Of a stretch of 64,000 bases of DNA, positions 1 to 11,345 are shown piece after piece; position 1 is the first letter of the stretch, and each line of letters begins with the position of its first letter. The stretch spans positions 434,001 through 498,000 of the forward strand of contig NZ_CP073751.1 in the NCBI RefSeq assembly GCF_020025155.1, in the 5' to 3' direction. The position numbers were made by a program, and so were the translations under genes. Under the pieces are notes generated by a model. The model made no database searches. It worked only from the letters and a program-made list of their open reading frames with translations, and was not told the DNA's origin. This DNA comes from Halopseudomonas nanhaiensis. Lineage in GTDB: Bacteria > Pseudomonadota > Gammaproteobacteria > Pseudomonadales > Pseudomonadaceae.

Positions 1-497
1 CTGAGAAAGTTGCGTACTTCCTGATCGGTCACCTGAATGCGCTCGGCCACTCGGCGCTGGCGTACCCGGTTGATCAGCATCTCGCGACGAATCTGCTCAC
101 GGGCTTCGTTATAGCTGATGCCGTCGCGCTCGAGCGCGGCGCGAAACTGCGGCAGGGTCACGTTATTGCGCTGCGCGAGCTGTTCCATGGTCTGGTTGAG
201 GCTGGCCTCGTCGATCTGCAGGCCGGCACGCTCGGCCATCTGCAGCTGAATGCTTTCCAGCACCAGTCGATCGAGAACCTGCTCGCGCAACAGCGAGTCC
301 GCGGGCACCGCTTCGCCCCGTGCGCTGAGCTGCTGGCGGACCTCGGCCATCCTCGACTCGACCTGACTCATCATGACGACGTCGTTTTCGACGATCGCGG
401 CAACGCGATCGAGCTGTTGCACCTGCGCCTGGGCGAGGGTGCTGAAGAACAGGCCGGCGCAGAGGCCGACGAGTGTTGTGTGAAGCTTAAAACGCAT
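1..497 (-). CDS. surA: Periplasmic chaperone SurA, N-terminal part (cut by window edge)
   Basis: Periplasmic peptidyl-prolyl isomerase/chaperone that escorts unfolded outer-membrane proteins, including LptD, to the assembly machinery. About 165 residues are visible. They begin with a basic, hydrophobic signal peptide (MRFKLHTTLVGLCAGLFF...) ending near AQAQ, followed by the SurA N-terminal domain. That domain contains a VENDVVMMSQVESR-type segment, a helical region, and a stretch ending near QVTDQEVRNFL. The frame stays open to the left edge, so the two parvulin domains lie outside the window. The ATG overlaps the last 11 bases of lptD, so the two genes are translated in one unit. Identity rests on the N-terminal sequence and on the lptD-surA order typical of Pseudomonas. 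Confidence 0.9.
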   Translation of the reverse strand, partial: MRFKLHTTLVGLCAGLFFSTLAQAQVQQLDRVAAIVENDVVMMSQVESRMAEVRQQLSARGEAVPADSLLREQVLDRLVLESIQLQMAERAGLQIDEASLNQTMEQLAQRNNVTLPQFRAALERDGISYNEAREQIRREMLINRVRQRRVAERIQVTDQEVRNFL

Positions 498-3153
498 TGT
501 TTTCACGCTCTCTGTAACCCGGGATGCCTTCGTCGAGAAGACTTTCTACACGGTTGCCGGTGACATTGCCCAGACCCTTGAGCACGATCTGCAGGAATAT
601 GCCGCGATTGCCTTCATCGGTGGCGACCGACTCGTATTCGTTGTAGTCGACCCAGTAACGATTGATGAAGCGCAGCTTCCAGCAGCAGCTGTCGTACTCG
701 AAGCCGCCAAGCGCTTCCAGCGTTCGGTTGTCCGCCAGGTCATGCTGCCAACGACCGATGACGCTCCACTGGGGATTGATCGGCCACATGAACGACAGGT
801 CGGACTGGTCGATGCGACGGTTGGGGTCGCGGAAGTAGGTACCGGTAAGCGAGTCGAATGTGTTCAGCTCGTTACGGTAGCGATAGCCCACGTTGATGAT
901 CTTGCGGGGCTCCGGCTGGTAGTTTACACGGATGTCCCCGGCATTGCTGTCGCTGTCGTCCGGATCCCAGAGGAGGTTGCTGCTCAGACGCCAGTCGTCA
1001 TGCATCTGATAGACCAGCTCTGCAGCGTACGCCGATGAGGATTTCTCGTCGCTTGGGTCGTTCAGGCCTTCAGTATCAAGCAGCTGTACGTCGCGATCGC
1101 GGAAGTAGAATATCTGGCCAAGGCTTGCGCGGGCACGCTCGCGGCCTGCTTCGTCGAGCAGCCGGCTGGTGGTGCCGAGGGTAAGCTGATCGGCATCGCC
1201 GGTGCGGTCGCGCCCGCTGAAGCGGTCCTCACGATACAACGAGGAGTAGCTGAACGTGCTCTCATATGTATCGAACAGCGGCTGGTCGCTCTGGTCACGG
1301 TACGGCGCGTACAGATAGAAGGCCCGTGGCTCGAGCGTCTGGCGAAAGCTGCGGCCCAGCCAGCTGGTACGACGGTCGAAATACAGGCCCGTATCCAGGC
1401 TCGCCACCGGTACCGTGTTCGACGGAGTGCGGTCGGCCTGGTCGTAGTCGAAGCCGTCGGCACGCTCGTCATAGCTCAGGTCATAAGCTACCGAATGCAC
1501 GCTGACAGACGGGGTGAGGAAGCCCCAGGTGCTACGCAGCGGCAGGCTGACGCGGGGGACGGCACTGACACGATGGCCGGTTGCGCGCTGCAGACCGACC
1601 AGGCTCTCGTCGGGTTTGCGGATCAGCACGCCGAAGTCGTCGAACTCGCCACCACTTTCGGTGAAGATGGTGCCTTCACTGAGGTCCCGGTCGAAGTTGG
1701 TGTACTGCAGGCTGTAATCGAAGCGCGCACCGGCGCCGATAGCGTTGCCGCCGTCCAGCTGCAGTTGTGGCATGCGTTCGTAGGGGGTCACCGCAGTGAC
1801 CGTCGCCAGCTCGTAGCCATGGACCCGGGCGCTGAAGGTATAGCTGTCACCGAAGTAGTTCAGCGCACCGCGCTGGTCCATATAGATCTCGGGGCGCGAC
1901 TCGAGCGCAGTGCTCAGATCCTGAAAGTAGTAGGGGTCGCTGAGCGAGCCGGTATCCAGGTCGGCGTACCAGCGTTGACTCAGTCGCTGCTCGTGCCGGG
2001 CCCGATACATCCACCGGTCGGTGCCGAATTCCTGGTCGTCCAGATACGCAGCGTTGAGCTCGCTGTAACTGACGGCGCTCATGTGGCGGAATTCGCCATC
2101 CATCAGCAGCCCGCGCTTGCTCATGTAGCGCGGATACAGCGTGGCATCGTAGTTCGGTGCCAGGTTGAAGTAGTACGGCAGCGTGACTTCAGCGCCGCTG
2201 TCGGTGCTGCTCGAATAGCTCGGCGTGAGCAGGCCGGACTGGCGCCGATCATCGAGCGGGAAGTAGAGGTACGGGGTATACAGCACCGGCACGTCCTTGA
2301 CATGAAGGCGCACGTGCTTGGCTTCGCCCCAGCCCTTTTCGCGGTCGAGCTCGACATCCTTGGCGCGCAGTGTCCAGGTGTTTTCGCCGGGCTCGCAGGT
2401 CGTATAGGTGCCGTTGGTCAGTACCACCACGCCATCGTCGCGTCGCTTGATAGTGTCGGCTGTGCCCCGTGCATGCGCGGTATGCATGACGTATCGCGCG
2501 CCCTCGATACGGGTTTCCCCGGTGTCGATGCGCATGCTGGCGTTGTCGCCCAGCACCAGCACGCCCTGATCGCGCAGCCGGACATCGTCCTGCAACCGCA
2601 CCAGGTCATTGGCCCGGTCGAAGCTCGCTTCGTTGGCGCGTGCCTGCAGCCGCCCCTGGCGGAGCAGAACGTCTCCCTCGAGCGTGCCAGTCTGATTGGA
2701 CTGTTCGAAGCGGCTGCTGTCGGCCTCGGCGTAGACAGGCAGGTCTTCGAACGGGGTGTCATCGTCGCGCCCGGTGCGTGGCGGCTCGACGTAGGTGCCG
2801 CCGCAATAGGGCGCGATTGCCGCTTGCTGGGCAGCGCTCAGCTGGTCGCGCGGAACCCAGTCCAGCTCACCGAACTCGGATGCAGCAACGGCTTCGCGCG
2901 GCGAAGCCGCGTCCGCGCGGGTAGTGTCGACCTGCTCTTCGGCTACTGCAGCAGGCGCAGCCGTGGCGGGTTGCGGACGCGGTGGCAGCGAAGCGGGGGT
3001 TTCCAGTGTGGAGCAGCTCCATCCTGATCCGTCCTTGCTGGCCCGGCATTCGACCTGCCCGACGGCCAGGCTGGTCATGGGTTGGGCAAGCAGCAAACCG
3101 CTGGCCAGCAACATGGGGAACGAAGGGCGGAACGGAGGTTTGCGGTAGGCCAT
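487..3153 (-). CDS. lptD: LPS-assembly outer-membrane protein LptD
   Basis: Large outer-membrane beta-barrel that, with LptE, inserts lipopolysaccharide into the outer leaflet. The protein has 888 residues, with a signal peptide over about residues 1-30. A periplasmic OstA-type beta-jellyroll lies at about 145-270 (GTLEGDVLLRQ, QDDVRLRD and similar repeats). A long barrel follows, beginning near the VLYTPYLYFP and SGLLTPSYS motifs. Cysteines lie near the N terminus (VECRASK, GWSCS) and as a C-terminal SCCW pair, consistent with the disulfides LptD needs for maturation. It is slightly longer than E. coli LptD, as is usual in Pseudomonas, because of a low-complexity Ala/Pro region after the signal peptide. 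It is transcribed toward surA, which it overlaps, and is divergent from amgK. Confidence 0.95.
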   Translation of the reverse strand: MAYRKPPFRPSFPMLLASGLLLAQPMTSLAVGQVECRASKDGSGWSCSTLETPASLPPRPQPATAAPAAVAEEQVDTTRADAASPREAVAASEFGELDWVPRDQLSAAQQAAIAPYCGGTYVEPPRTGRDDDTPFEDLPVYAEADSSRFEQSNQTGTLEGDVLLRQGRLQARANEASFDRANDLVRLQDDVRLRDQGVLVLGDNASMRIDTGETRIEGARYVMHTAHARGTADTIKRRDDGVVVLTNGTYTTCEPGENTWTLRAKDVELDREKGWGEAKHVRLHVKDVPVLYTPYLYFPLDDRRQSGLLTPSYSSSTDSGAEVTLPYYFNLAPNYDATLYPRYMSKRGLLMDGEFRHMSAVSYSELNAAYLDDQEFGTDRWMYRARHEQRLSQRWYADLDTGSLSDPYYFQDLSTALESRPEIYMDQRGALNYFGDSYTFSARVHGYELATVTAVTPYERMPQLQLDGGNAIGAGARFDYSLQYTNFDRDLSEGTIFTESGGEFDDFGVLIRKPDESLVGLQRATGHRVSAVPRVSLPLRSTWGFLTPSVSVHSVAYDLSYDERADGFDYDQADRTPSNTVPVASLDTGLYFDRRTSWLGRSFRQTLEPRAFYLYAPYRDQSDQPLFDTYESTFSYSSLYREDRFSGRDRTGDADQLTLGTTSRLLDEAGRERARASLGQIFYFRDRDVQLLDTEGLNDPSDEKSSSAYAAELVYQMHDDWRLSSNLLWDPDDSDSNAGDIRVNYQPEPRKIINVGYRYRNELNTFDSLTGTYFRDPNRRIDQSDLSFMWPINPQWSVIGRWQHDLADNRTLEALGGFEYDSCCWKLRFINRYWVDYNEYESVATDEGNRGIFLQIVLKGLGNVTGNRVESLLDEGIPGYRERENNAF

Positions 3154-3303
3154 TATGTAGTTATCCGGGCTTCCAGTCGGTGCGGCTCACGGCAGCTTGT
3201 GCGGCCGCAATGCAACATGCATGCTGCGTCTGCGTTCAAAGATCACGGATAATAAAGCATTGTGCGGCGCCAGAGCCAGCGTCGGCCAGATTGGGGTGAC
3301 ATC

Positions 3304-4982
<1,679 letters not shown>

Positions 4983-4983
4983 G

Positions 4984-5754
4984 ATGTTCTGGCCGGTTAC
5001 CCTCGCCGGAACGCTGATCGGTGGCCTGTCGGCAGAACTGCCGGGCGCGCTGCTCGGAGCGGTGTTGGGCCACGCGCTCGATCGGCATTGGGGACTGCGC
5101 CGCTGGAGCGATCTGGCCACCCGTTTGGGCGCGAATGGCGAAGCGGGCTTCGAGGAGGTGCTGTTTCTGTGTCTCGGCAGGCTGGCGAAAGCCGAGGGCC
5201 GAGTCGAGCCGACGCATCTGCAGCTCGCCCGCGACATCATGCAGCAATACCGGTTTGATGAGCCCGCACGCCTGAAGGCCATGCGTGATTTCAATCGAGG
5301 CAAGGAGCCGGCCGTGCGGGTCGGGTCCCGGCTCAAGCGACTTCGGCGGCGCGAGCCGGCACGTGCAGCAGAAGTGATCGACTGCTGCTGGCGCATGGCG
5401 TTGGTGACAGGAAGCCTCGGGCAGAGATCGCGTAGCCTGCTCGATGAGTGGTCCTCCCAGGCGGGGCTTGGCCGAGCCGAACACCAGCGTATGCATCAGC
5501 GGCACCAGCGCGGCCGGACGGCCAAGCCACCCATGGCCAGTCGTGATCATCTCCGTGAGGCGGCAGCCCTGCTTGGCGTCGAGCTGGATGCCAGTGCCGA
5601 CACCATCAAGCGCGCCTATCGCCGTCAGTTGAGCAGGCATCACCCCGACAAGATGCGAGGGGCGTCATCGGCCGCGCTGGCGCAGGCTGGCGAGCGAATT
5701 CAGGCGATTCAGGAGGCGTACGAGAGAGTGCGCCGCTACCGTGGGTTCCGCTGA
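4984..5754 (+). CDS. djlA: DjlA-like membrane-anchored J-domain protein
   Basis: Co-chaperone that would stimulate DnaK ATPase activity at the inner membrane. The 256-residue protein has a Gly-rich N-terminal membrane segment (FWPVTLAGTLIGGLSAELPGALLGAVLG) and a TerB-like helical domain at about 50-150. The C-terminal J domain at about 190-256 contains the essential HPD (RHHPDK). This is the DjlA layout. The start at 4984 lies one base after the murU stop; an upstream in-frame ATG inside murU was rejected because the membrane segment starts here. Its last 19 bases overlap the convergent DUF3530 gene. Djla-type genes are found next to murU in Pseudomonas. Confidence 0.85.
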   Translation: MFWPVTLAGTLIGGLSAELPGALLGAVLGHALDRHWGLRRWSDLATRLGANGEAGFEEVLFLCLGRLAKAEGRVEPTHLQLARDIMQQYRFDEPARLKAMRDFNRGKEPAVRVGSRLKRLRRREPARAAEVIDCCWRMALVTGSLGQRSRSLLDEWSSQAGLGRAEHQRMHQRHQRGRTAKPPMASRDHLREAAALLGVELDASADTIKRAYRRQLSRHHPDKMRGASSAALAQAGERIQAIQEAYERVRRYRGFR

Positions 5755-6572
5755 GCCGCAGGCAGTTGACGCAACCAGCCATCGATGCGTTTGATCAGCA
5801 TCTGTTGCGTCTGTGCTGTGTTGCCGGGGTTGCTGACCAGAATCTGTCGATAATGCTGATGCCCGTTGCGCTGCGCGATCAGCTGGCGCTGCCGTGCTGA
5901 CTCGCTGCGGCCAAGGGCGCCCTTGGTGGCGATATCCAGCATGGGCGTGTCCCACTGCTCCAGTAATGGCTCAAGACGCGTGCCGGTGTTGGTGCTGCGT
6001 GGCTGGTGAGTGATCAGTGCGTCGACCGACGACAGTTGCTCGCCCAGCTGCATGACCCAGACCCCTGCCTGTCCTCGAGCGATCACCGCAATCGGCGTGG
6101 CGCCGGTCTCGTTGAGGAGAGCAAGCCCCAGATTCAGCCGCTCGGCGACTTGCTCTTCGAAGCGGGCCTGCCGAGCTGTGCTGTGTTCATCGCCAGTGCC
6201 AATCGATGCCGCCGGCGCGTCCGGCAATCCGATTGCGAGTGTGTTCCATCCCGTCTCGCTGAGCCGAACGCGAGCCGGTTCGATGAGTTCTGGCCAATTG
6301 GCGTGTTCGCCGACATCGGCGATCAGCAGAACGCTGCCTAGCGGGTCGGGGCGAGCTGCCGGCAGAAACAACCCCAGAAAGGTCGACTCGCCTTCGCCGA
6401 GCTGTCGGTGCTCGTCCATCGGAATCTGACGCTGCAGAGCCTGTTCCTGGCTGATCGAACGTGGCGGCAGATCGGGGCGGGTCGCCGTGACAGGATCCGG
6501 ATCGGACGCTGGTGGGGTCTGGGCCTGCGCAGGCGCGCAAACGATCAGCAACAGCAGCATTAGACGGCGCAT
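5736..6572 (-). CDS. DUF3530 family secreted protein (alpha/beta-hydrolase-like)
   Basis: 278-residue exported protein of unknown function. It has a clear signal peptide (MRRLMLLLLIVCAPAQAQ), a Pro/Asp-rich linker, and then a domain resembling an alpha/beta hydrolase. That domain contains segments such as GSVLLIADVGEHANWPE and GWNTLAIGLPD, and AVIARGQAGVWV in the place of a nucleophile elbow. The elbow reads GQAG, not the usual G-x-S-x-G, so enzymatic activity is doubtful. Position between djlA and rpe matches DUF3530 genes in Pseudomonas. It is convergent with djlA (19-bp overlap) and divergent from rpe, separated by 97 bp. Confidence 0.75.
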   Translation of the reverse strand: MRRLMLLLLIVCAPAQAQTPPASDPDPVTATRPDLPPRSISQEQALQRQIPMDEHRQLGEGESTFLGLFLPAARPDPLGSVLLIADVGEHANWPELIEPARVRLSETGWNTLAIGLPDAPAASIGTGDEHSTARQARFEEQVAERLNLGLALLNETGATPIAVIARGQAGVWVMQLGEQLSSVDALITHQPRSTNTGTRLEPLLEQWDTPMLDIATKGALGRSESARQRQLIAQRNGHQHYRQILVSNPGNTAQTQQMLIKRIDGWLRQLPAAQRNPR

Positions 6573-6669
6573 CCTCGCACCTCCTGGGGTGGTATTGCTG
6601 GAGTATAACAGCAGGGTGCAATGGCTTCGGGTAGACTAGTCGCGTTCAGTTCCCCGTCCGGAGTTAGTC

Positions 6670-7344
6670 ATGCCCGATTACGCGATTGCCCCTTCCATTC
6701 TCTCCGCCGACTTTGCCCGTCTGGGCGAGGATGTCGATCGGGTCCTCGCTGCGGGTGCCGATATCGTGCATTTCGACGTGATGGATAATCACTACGTGCC
6801 GAACCTCACCATTGGCCCGATGGTTTGCACCGCGCTGCGCAAGTACGGTGTCACGGCGCCAATCGACGTGCATCTGATGGTCAGGCCGGTTGACCGCATC
6901 ATCGGAGACTTTCTCGAGGCCGGTGCCAGCTACATCACCTTCCATCCCGAAGCGAGCGATCACATCGACCGCTCGCTGCAGCTCATTCGCGACGGGGGTG
7001 CCAAGGCCGGCCTGGTGTTCAACCCGGCAACCCCGCTCGACAGCCTCAAGTATGTGATGGACAAGGTCGACATGATTCTGCTGATGAGCGTCAATCCCGG
7101 TTTCGGCGGGCAGACGTTCATTCCCGGGACGCTGGAGAAGCTGCGCGAGGCGCGTGCGCTGATCGATGCCAGCGGTCGTGACATCCGCCTTGAGATCGAT
7201 GGTGGCGTCAACGAGAAGAACATCCGCGACATCGCCCAGGCCGGCGCCGACACCTTTGTCGCCGGCTCAGCCATTTTCAGCAAGCCGGATTACAAGGCAG
7301 TCATCGACGCCATGCGAAGCGAGCTGGCGCAGGTTAGCCGCTAG
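6670..7344 (+). CDS. rpe: Ribulose-phosphate 3-epimerase
   Basis: Interconverts ribulose-5-phosphate and xylulose-5-phosphate in the pentose phosphate pathway. The 224-residue TIM barrel is full length. It shows the N-terminal [15 protein letters not shown], the metal/catalytic [13 protein letters not shown] near residue 35, DVHLMV near 68, [10 protein letters not shown] near 140, and the second catalytic Asp in LEIDGGVN near 177. Three bases separate it from gph, so the pair is an operon; rpe-gph-trpE is the standard Pseudomonas order. Confidence 0.97.
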   Translation: MPDYAIAPSILSADFARLGEDVDRVLAAGADIVHFDVMDNHYVPNLTIGPMVCTALRKYGVTAPIDVHLMVRPVDRIIGDFLEAGASYITFHPEASDHIDRSLQLIRDGGAKAGLVFNPATPLDSLKYVMDKVDMILLMSVNPGFGGQTFIPGTLEKLREARALIDASGRDIRLEIDGGVNEKNIRDIAQAGADTFVAGSAIFSKPDYKAVIDAMRSELAQVSR

Positions 7345-7347
7345 GCC

Positions 7348-8028
7348 ATGCAGACGCTGCTGCGACTTTGCGGCGGTCGGCTGCCGGACCTGGTGATGTT
7401 CGACCTGGACGGTACGCTGGTCGATTCGGTTCCCGATCTTGCGGCGGCGGTGGACGTCATGCTCGGCCGGCTCGGTCGACCTCCGGCCGGCGCCGAGCGG
7501 GTCCGTGACTGGGTGGGTAACGGTGCGGCGGTGCTGGTGCGCAGGGCGCTAGCCAATTCCATCGACCATGCCAGCGTCGACGATGCGCAGGCTGACGCCG
7601 CGCTGAAGATATTTCTTGAGGCCTACAGTGGTGGGCATGAACTGACCCGCGTGTATCCCGGCGTGACCGATCTGCTTGGTCACCTGCGTAACCAGGGGGT
7701 CCGGATGGCCGTGGTCACCAACAAGCCGCAACGCTTTGTTGGGCCGCTGCTTGAGGAAGTCGGTCTGGCCGGCTTCTTCGAGTGGCTGATCGGCGGCGAT
7801 ACGCTGGCGACGCAGAAACCTGATCCGGGCGCGCTGCTGCACGTCATGCGTGATGCTGGCGTAGCGGCAGGCCGGTCGTTGTTCATCGGGGATTCACGCA
7901 ATGACATTCTGGCCGCACGCGCCGCTGGCGTCAGGGTCGTGGCTGTCAGTTACGGCTACAATCACGGCGAGCCGATAGCCGCGGAAAACCCCGACCTGCT
8001 GGTTGATTCACTGTCCGCGCTCATATAG
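7348..8028 (+). CDS. gph: Phosphoglycolate phosphatase (HAD family)
   Basis: Hydrolyses 2-phosphoglycolate, a product of oxidative DNA damage repair and an inhibitor of triose-phosphate isomerase. The 226-residue HAD hydrolase carries the nucleophile motif FDLDGTLVDS at about 24-33, motif II VVTNKP near 125, and the motif III/IV region KPDPG...FIGDSRNDILAARAAG near 165-190. The N terminus has about 17 residues before motif I, slightly longer than in some homologues. It lies directly downstream of rpe. The trp leader region starts just after its stop. Confidence 0.93.
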   Translation: MQTLLRLCGGRLPDLVMFDLDGTLVDSVPDLAAAVDVMLGRLGRPPAGAERVRDWVGNGAAVLVRRALANSIDHASVDDAQADAALKIFLEAYSGGHELTRVYPGVTDLLGHLRNQGVRMAVVTNKPQRFVGPLLEEVGLAGFFEWLIGGDTLATQKPDPGALLHVMRDAGVAAGRSLFIGDSRNDILAARAAGVRVVAVSYGYNHGEPIAAENPDLLVDSLSALI

Positions 8029-8089
8029 TCTTTCAAGCCATTCCTGCCGAATGTATGGATCAGCCGTGTTTGTCAGCAACCGCAAACTG

Positions 8090-8134
8090 ATGAGAGTGAT
8101 CAAGGCGCTCGCCCGCTGGCGTTGGCGTACCTGA
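8090..8134 (+). CDS. trpL: Probable trp leader peptide (attenuation control of trpE)
   Basis: A 14-codon [17 protein letters not shown] then TGA, lies 70 bp before trpE. It contains two Trp codons separated by one Arg codon, and its overall pattern resembles the E. coli leader [14 protein letters not shown]. An in-frame ATG at 8051 would give a longer 27-residue version; neither start has a strong ribosome binding site. Attenuation of trpE has been reported for P. putida, which supports this reading. The assignment is inference from Trp-codon position and the hairpin that follows. Confidence 0.65.
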   Translation: MRVIKALARWRWRT

Positions 8135-8142
8135 TTTTGCCT

Positions 8143-8171
8143 GCCTGCGTGACGCGCGGGCCTCTTCGTTT
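8143..8171 (+). terminator. Candidate trp attenuator hairpin
   Basis: Nine bases after the leader-peptide stop, GCCTGCG (8143-8149) can pair with CGCGGGC (8155-8161) through one G-T pair around a 5-base loop. The weakly T-rich CTCTTCGTTT follows. The downstream strand can alternatively pair with GCCCGC at 8111-8116, inside the Trp-codon region, so mutually exclusive structures exist. The T-tract is weak, and I could not model the full switch. Confidence 0.45.
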
Positions 8172-8204
8172 GTGCGACAAATTACCTGCCCCGAGAGGCT
8201 GATC

Positions 8205-9677
8205 ATGACCCAAGACGAATTCCTTCGCCTGGCCGACCAGGACTGCAACCGTGTACCTGTTGTACGCGAGGTGCTGGCCGACCTGGATACGCCGCTGTCC
8301 ACCTACCTCAAGCTGGCCGACGCGCCGTATTCCTACCTGCTCGAATCGGTGCAGGGTGGCGAGAAGTGGGGTCAGTATTCGATCATCGGCCTGCCTTGCC
8401 GCACGCTGCTGCGGGTGACCGGCAAAACCATCAGTGTCACCACTGACGGCGTCGAGGTCGAACGTCATGAGAGCGCCGATCCGCTGGCCTTCATAGAGCA
8501 GTTTCAGACACGCTACCGCGTCGCCGAGCTGCCCGGTCTGCCACGTTTTACCGGTGGGCTGGTGGGTTACTTCGGATACGACACGGTGCGCTACATCGAG
8601 CCGCGACTCGCCGGAAAGGCACCGCAGGACATGCTGGGTACTCCCGACATCCTGCTCATGGTGTCGGACGATGTGCTGGTGTTCGACAATCTGTCCGGCA
8701 AACTGATGCTCATCACCCATGCCGATCCGAACGCCGATGGCGCCTTTGAAGAGGCCCAGCTGCGCCTGGATGCGCTGGTCATCCGCCTGCGCGAGAGCAT
8801 CCCGCGTCCGCCGGTTGCAGCCGCACGCGACGTACATGAGGACGACTTCCGCTCTGGCTTCGGTCAGACCGGTTTCGAGGCTGGCGTGGAGCGCATCAAG
8901 GAGTACATTCTCGACGGCGACGTCATGCAGGTGGTGCTCGCCCAACGCATGAGCGTTCCCTATGCCGCGCCGCCGCTGGATCTCTATCGCGCGCTGCGCT
9001 GTCTGAATCCCTCGCCCTACATGTTCTTTCTGAACCTGGACGACCACCACGTGGTGGGCTCGTCGCCCGAGATTCTCGCGCGTCTGGAAGACGGCGTGGT
9101 CACGGTTCGGCCGATCGCCGGAACTCGCAAGCGCGGCCGCACGAAGGAAGAGGATCTGGCATTGGAGCAGGAGCTGTTGGCCGATCCCAAGGAGATTGCC
9201 GAGCATCTGATGCTGATCGATCTCGGCCGCAATGATGCCGGACGGGTCGCCGAGATCGGCACCGTCAAGCTCACCGACAAGATGGTGGTCGAGCGTTATT
9301 CGCACGTTATGCACATCGTCTCCAATGTCGAGGCAACGCTGCGCAAGGGCTTGACCGCGATGGACGTTCTGCGCGCCACCTTTCCGGCTGGGACGCTGTC
9401 CGGCGCGCCGAAGATCCGCGCGATGGAAATCATCGACGAGATCGAACCGGTCAAGCGCGGTGTCTATGGCGGGGCGGTGGGGTATCTGGGCTGGAACGGC
9501 AACATGGATACGGCCATCGCCATCCGAACCGCGGTGATCAAGGATCAGACGCTGCACATTCAGGCCGGCGCCGGCGTGGTGGCCGATTCCGTCCCGCTCA
9601 GCGAGTGGGAGGAAACCCTGAACAAGGGGCGTGCGGTCTTCCGCGCGGTAACCATGGCTGAACAGGGTCTGGGCTGA
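8205..9677 (+). CDS. trpE: Anthranilate synthase component I
   Basis: Converts chorismate to anthranilate using ammonia from TrpG, the first committed step of tryptophan synthesis. The 490-residue protein has the feedback-binding [12 protein letters not shown] near residue 48. The chorismate-binding domain includes [14 protein letters not shown] and [10 protein letters not shown] at about 270-310, and it ends with [10 protein letters not shown]. The ATG at 8205 ([10 protein letters not shown]) matches the family start and follows a GAGAGG-type site; the GTG at 8172 would add 11 unrelated residues. Only 10 bp separate it from trpG, unlike many Pseudomonas genomes where the two lie apart. Confidence 0.96.
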   Translation: MTQDEFLRLADQDCNRVPVVREVLADLDTPLSTYLKLADAPYSYLLESVQGGEKWGQYSIIGLPCRTLLRVTGKTISVTTDGVEVERHESADPLAFIEQFQTRYRVAELPGLPRFTGGLVGYFGYDTVRYIEPRLAGKAPQDMLGTPDILLMVSDDVLVFDNLSGKLMLITHADPNADGAFEEAQLRLDALVIRLRESIPRPPVAAARDVHEDDFRSGFGQTGFEAGVERIKEYILDGDVMQVVLAQRMSVPYAAPPLDLYRALRCLNPSPYMFFLNLDDHHVVGSSPEILARLEDGVVTVRPIAGTRKRGRTKEEDLALEQELLADPKEIAEHLMLIDLGRNDAGRVAEIGTVKLTDKMVVERYSHVMHIVSNVEATLRKGLTAMDVLRATFPAGTLSGAPKIRAMEIIDEIEPVKRGVYGGAVGYLGWNGNMDTAIAIRTAVIKDQTLHIQAGAGVVADSVPLSEWEETLNKGRAVFRAVTMAEQGLG

Positions 9678-9687
9678 GGAGAGCAAC

Positions 9688-10287
9688 ATGCTGCTGATGA
9701 TCGACAACTACGATTCCTTCACCTACAACGTGGTGCAGTACCTGGGCGAGCTGGGCGCAGAGGTAAAGGTCATTCGAAACGACGAAATGACGCTCGAACA
9801 AATCGAGGCACTGCAACCCGAGCGTATCGTCATTTCTCCCGGTCCCTGCACGCCGAACGAGGCCGGGGTCTCCGTGCCGGTACTCAAGCACTTCGCCGGC
9901 AAACTGCCGATACTGGGTGTTTGCCTGGGTCACCAGAGTATTGGCCAGGCCTTTGGCGGTGAAGTCGTCCGCGCCCGGCAGGTGATGCATGGCAAGACCA
10001 GCCCGGTCCATCACCACCACCAGGGCGTGTTCGAGGATCTGCCGGACCCGCTGACCGTAACCCGCTACCACTCGCTGGTCGTGCGTCAGGAAACACTGCC
10101 TGATTGCCTGGAAGTCACCGCCTGGACTCAGCGAGAAGACGGTGAACCTGACGAGATCATGGGGCTTCGCCACCGCGAGTACATGATCGAGGGTGTGCAA
10201 TTTCACCCCGAGTCGATCCTCACCGAGCAGGGTCATGAACTGCTGGCCAACTTCCTTAAACAGGAAGGCGGGCTACGCCGCAGCTAA
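9688..10287 (+). CDS. trpG: Anthranilate synthase component II (glutamine amidotransferase)
   Basis: Class I glutamine amidotransferase feeding ammonia to TrpE. The 199-residue protein has the N-terminal [22 protein letters not shown], the oxyanion region [11 protein letters not shown] near 50-60, the nucleophile in [15 protein letters not shown] at about residue 79, and the catalytic His/Glu in [10 protein letters not shown] near 170. A GAGAG site precedes the ATG. It is followed 11 bp later by trpD in a trpE-G-D-C operon. Confidence 0.96.
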   Translation: MLLMIDNYDSFTYNVVQYLGELGAEVKVIRNDEMTLEQIEALQPERIVISPGPCTPNEAGVSVPVLKHFAGKLPILGVCLGHQSIGQAFGGEVVRARQVMHGKTSPVHHHHQGVFEDLPDPLTVTRYHSLVVRQETLPDCLEVTAWTQREDGEPDEIMGLRHREYMIEGVQFHPESILTEQGHELLANFLKQEGGLRRS

Positions 10288-10298
10288 GGAGCATGCAT

Positions 10299-11345
10299 AT
10301 GGATATCAGGACCGCACTCGCACGCGTGGTCGAGCATATCGACCTGACCACCGATGAAATGCAGGATGTCATGCGCCAGATCATGACCGGCCAGTGTACC
10401 GATGCGCAGATCGGTGGCTTCCTGGTGGCACTGCGCATGAAGAGTGAGAGCATCGATGAAATCACCGGTGCTGCGATGGTCATGCGCGAGCTGGCGTCTC
10501 GGGTCGAGATCGGTGTCGATCGGCTTGTCGACACCTGCGGTACCGGGGGTGACGGCGCCAACATCTTCAACGTGTCGACCGCTGCGGCGCTGGTCGTCGC
10601 GGCCGCAGGCGGGCGGGTCGCCAAACATGGCAACCGCGCGGTGTCGGGCAAAAGCGGCAGCGCCGATCTGCTCGAAGCAGCCGGCGTCAATCTCAACCTC
10701 ACGCCTGAGCAGGTCGGCCGTTGTGTCGAGGCGGTGGGTGTCGGCTTCATGTTTGCACCGGCGCACCATGGGGCAATGAAGCATGCGGTCGGGCCACGCC
10801 GCGAGCTGGGCTTGCGTACGCTGTTCAACATGCTCGGGCCGATGACCAATCCGGCTGGCGTCGAGCATCAGGTGATCGGCGTTTTCAGCGAGAAGCTGTG
10901 CCGACCCATGGCCGAAGTGCTGCGCCGGCTGGGCAGCAGGCATGTGTTGATCGTGCATGCCAAGGACGGGCTCGATGAGATGAGCCTGGCTACCAGCAGT
11001 CACATCGCCGAGTTGAAGAACGGCGAGATTACCGAATACAGCGTTACACCCGAGGATCTGGGTATCAAAAGCCGCAGCCTGATCGGGCTCGAAGTGGCCG
11101 ATCCCGCAGCCTCGCTGGCGCTCATCCGCGATGCATTGGGCAAGCGCGCAACCGAGGCCGGCGAAAAAGCCGCCGATATGATTATCCTCAATGCGGGCGC
11201 AGCCCTCTACGCTGCCGACCAGGCGACGACGCTCAAGCAAGGCGTGGAGCTTGCTTCGGACGCGCTGTTTTCTGGCCTTGCACGCGAGAAGCTCAGCGAA
11301 CTGGTGGCCTTTACCGACGTCTTTCGCGAGGAGGCCAGCCAGTGA
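10299..11345 (+). CDS. trpD: Anthranilate phosphoribosyltransferase
   Basis: Transfers the phosphoribosyl group from PRPP to anthranilate. The 348-residue protein has the PRPP-binding [14 protein letters not shown] near 83-96 and the [18 protein letters not shown] segment near 110-127. Two ATGs lie three bases apart at 10293 and 10299. The AAGGAG at 10285-10290 is spaced properly for the second one, and family members start MDI, so 10299 was chosen. Its stop overlaps the trpC GTG by four bases. Confidence 0.95.
   Translation: MDIRTALARVVEHIDLTTDEMQDVMRQIMTGQCTDAQIGGFLVALRMKSESIDEITGAAMVMRELASRVEIGVDRLVDTCGTGGDGANIFNVSTAAALVVAAAGGRVAKHGNRAVSGKSGSADLLEAAGVNLNLTPEQVGRCVEAVGVGFMFAPAHHGAMKHAVGPRRELGLRTLFNMLGPMTNPAGVEHQVIGVFSEKLCRPMAEVLRRLGSRHVLIVHAKDGLDEMSLATSSHIAELKNGEITEYSVTPEDLGIKSRSLIGLEVADPAASLALIRDALGKRATEAGEKAADMIILNAGAALYAADQATTLKQGVELASDALFSGLAREKLSELVAFTDVFREEASQ

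Noticed and set aside
1495..3027. Open frame of about 510 codons on the plus strand
   Set aside because: It is antisense to the high-GC lptD gene, which carries clear protein motifs. The antisense frame lacks any recognisable domain.
9678..9687. Searched the trpE-trpG junction for an R- or F-pyocin cluster or prophage
   Set aside because: Only 10 bp separate the genes; nothing is inserted.
8100..9707. Open frame of about 535 codons on the minus strand
   Set aside because: It mirrors trpE; composition is typical of antisense frames in GC-rich DNA.
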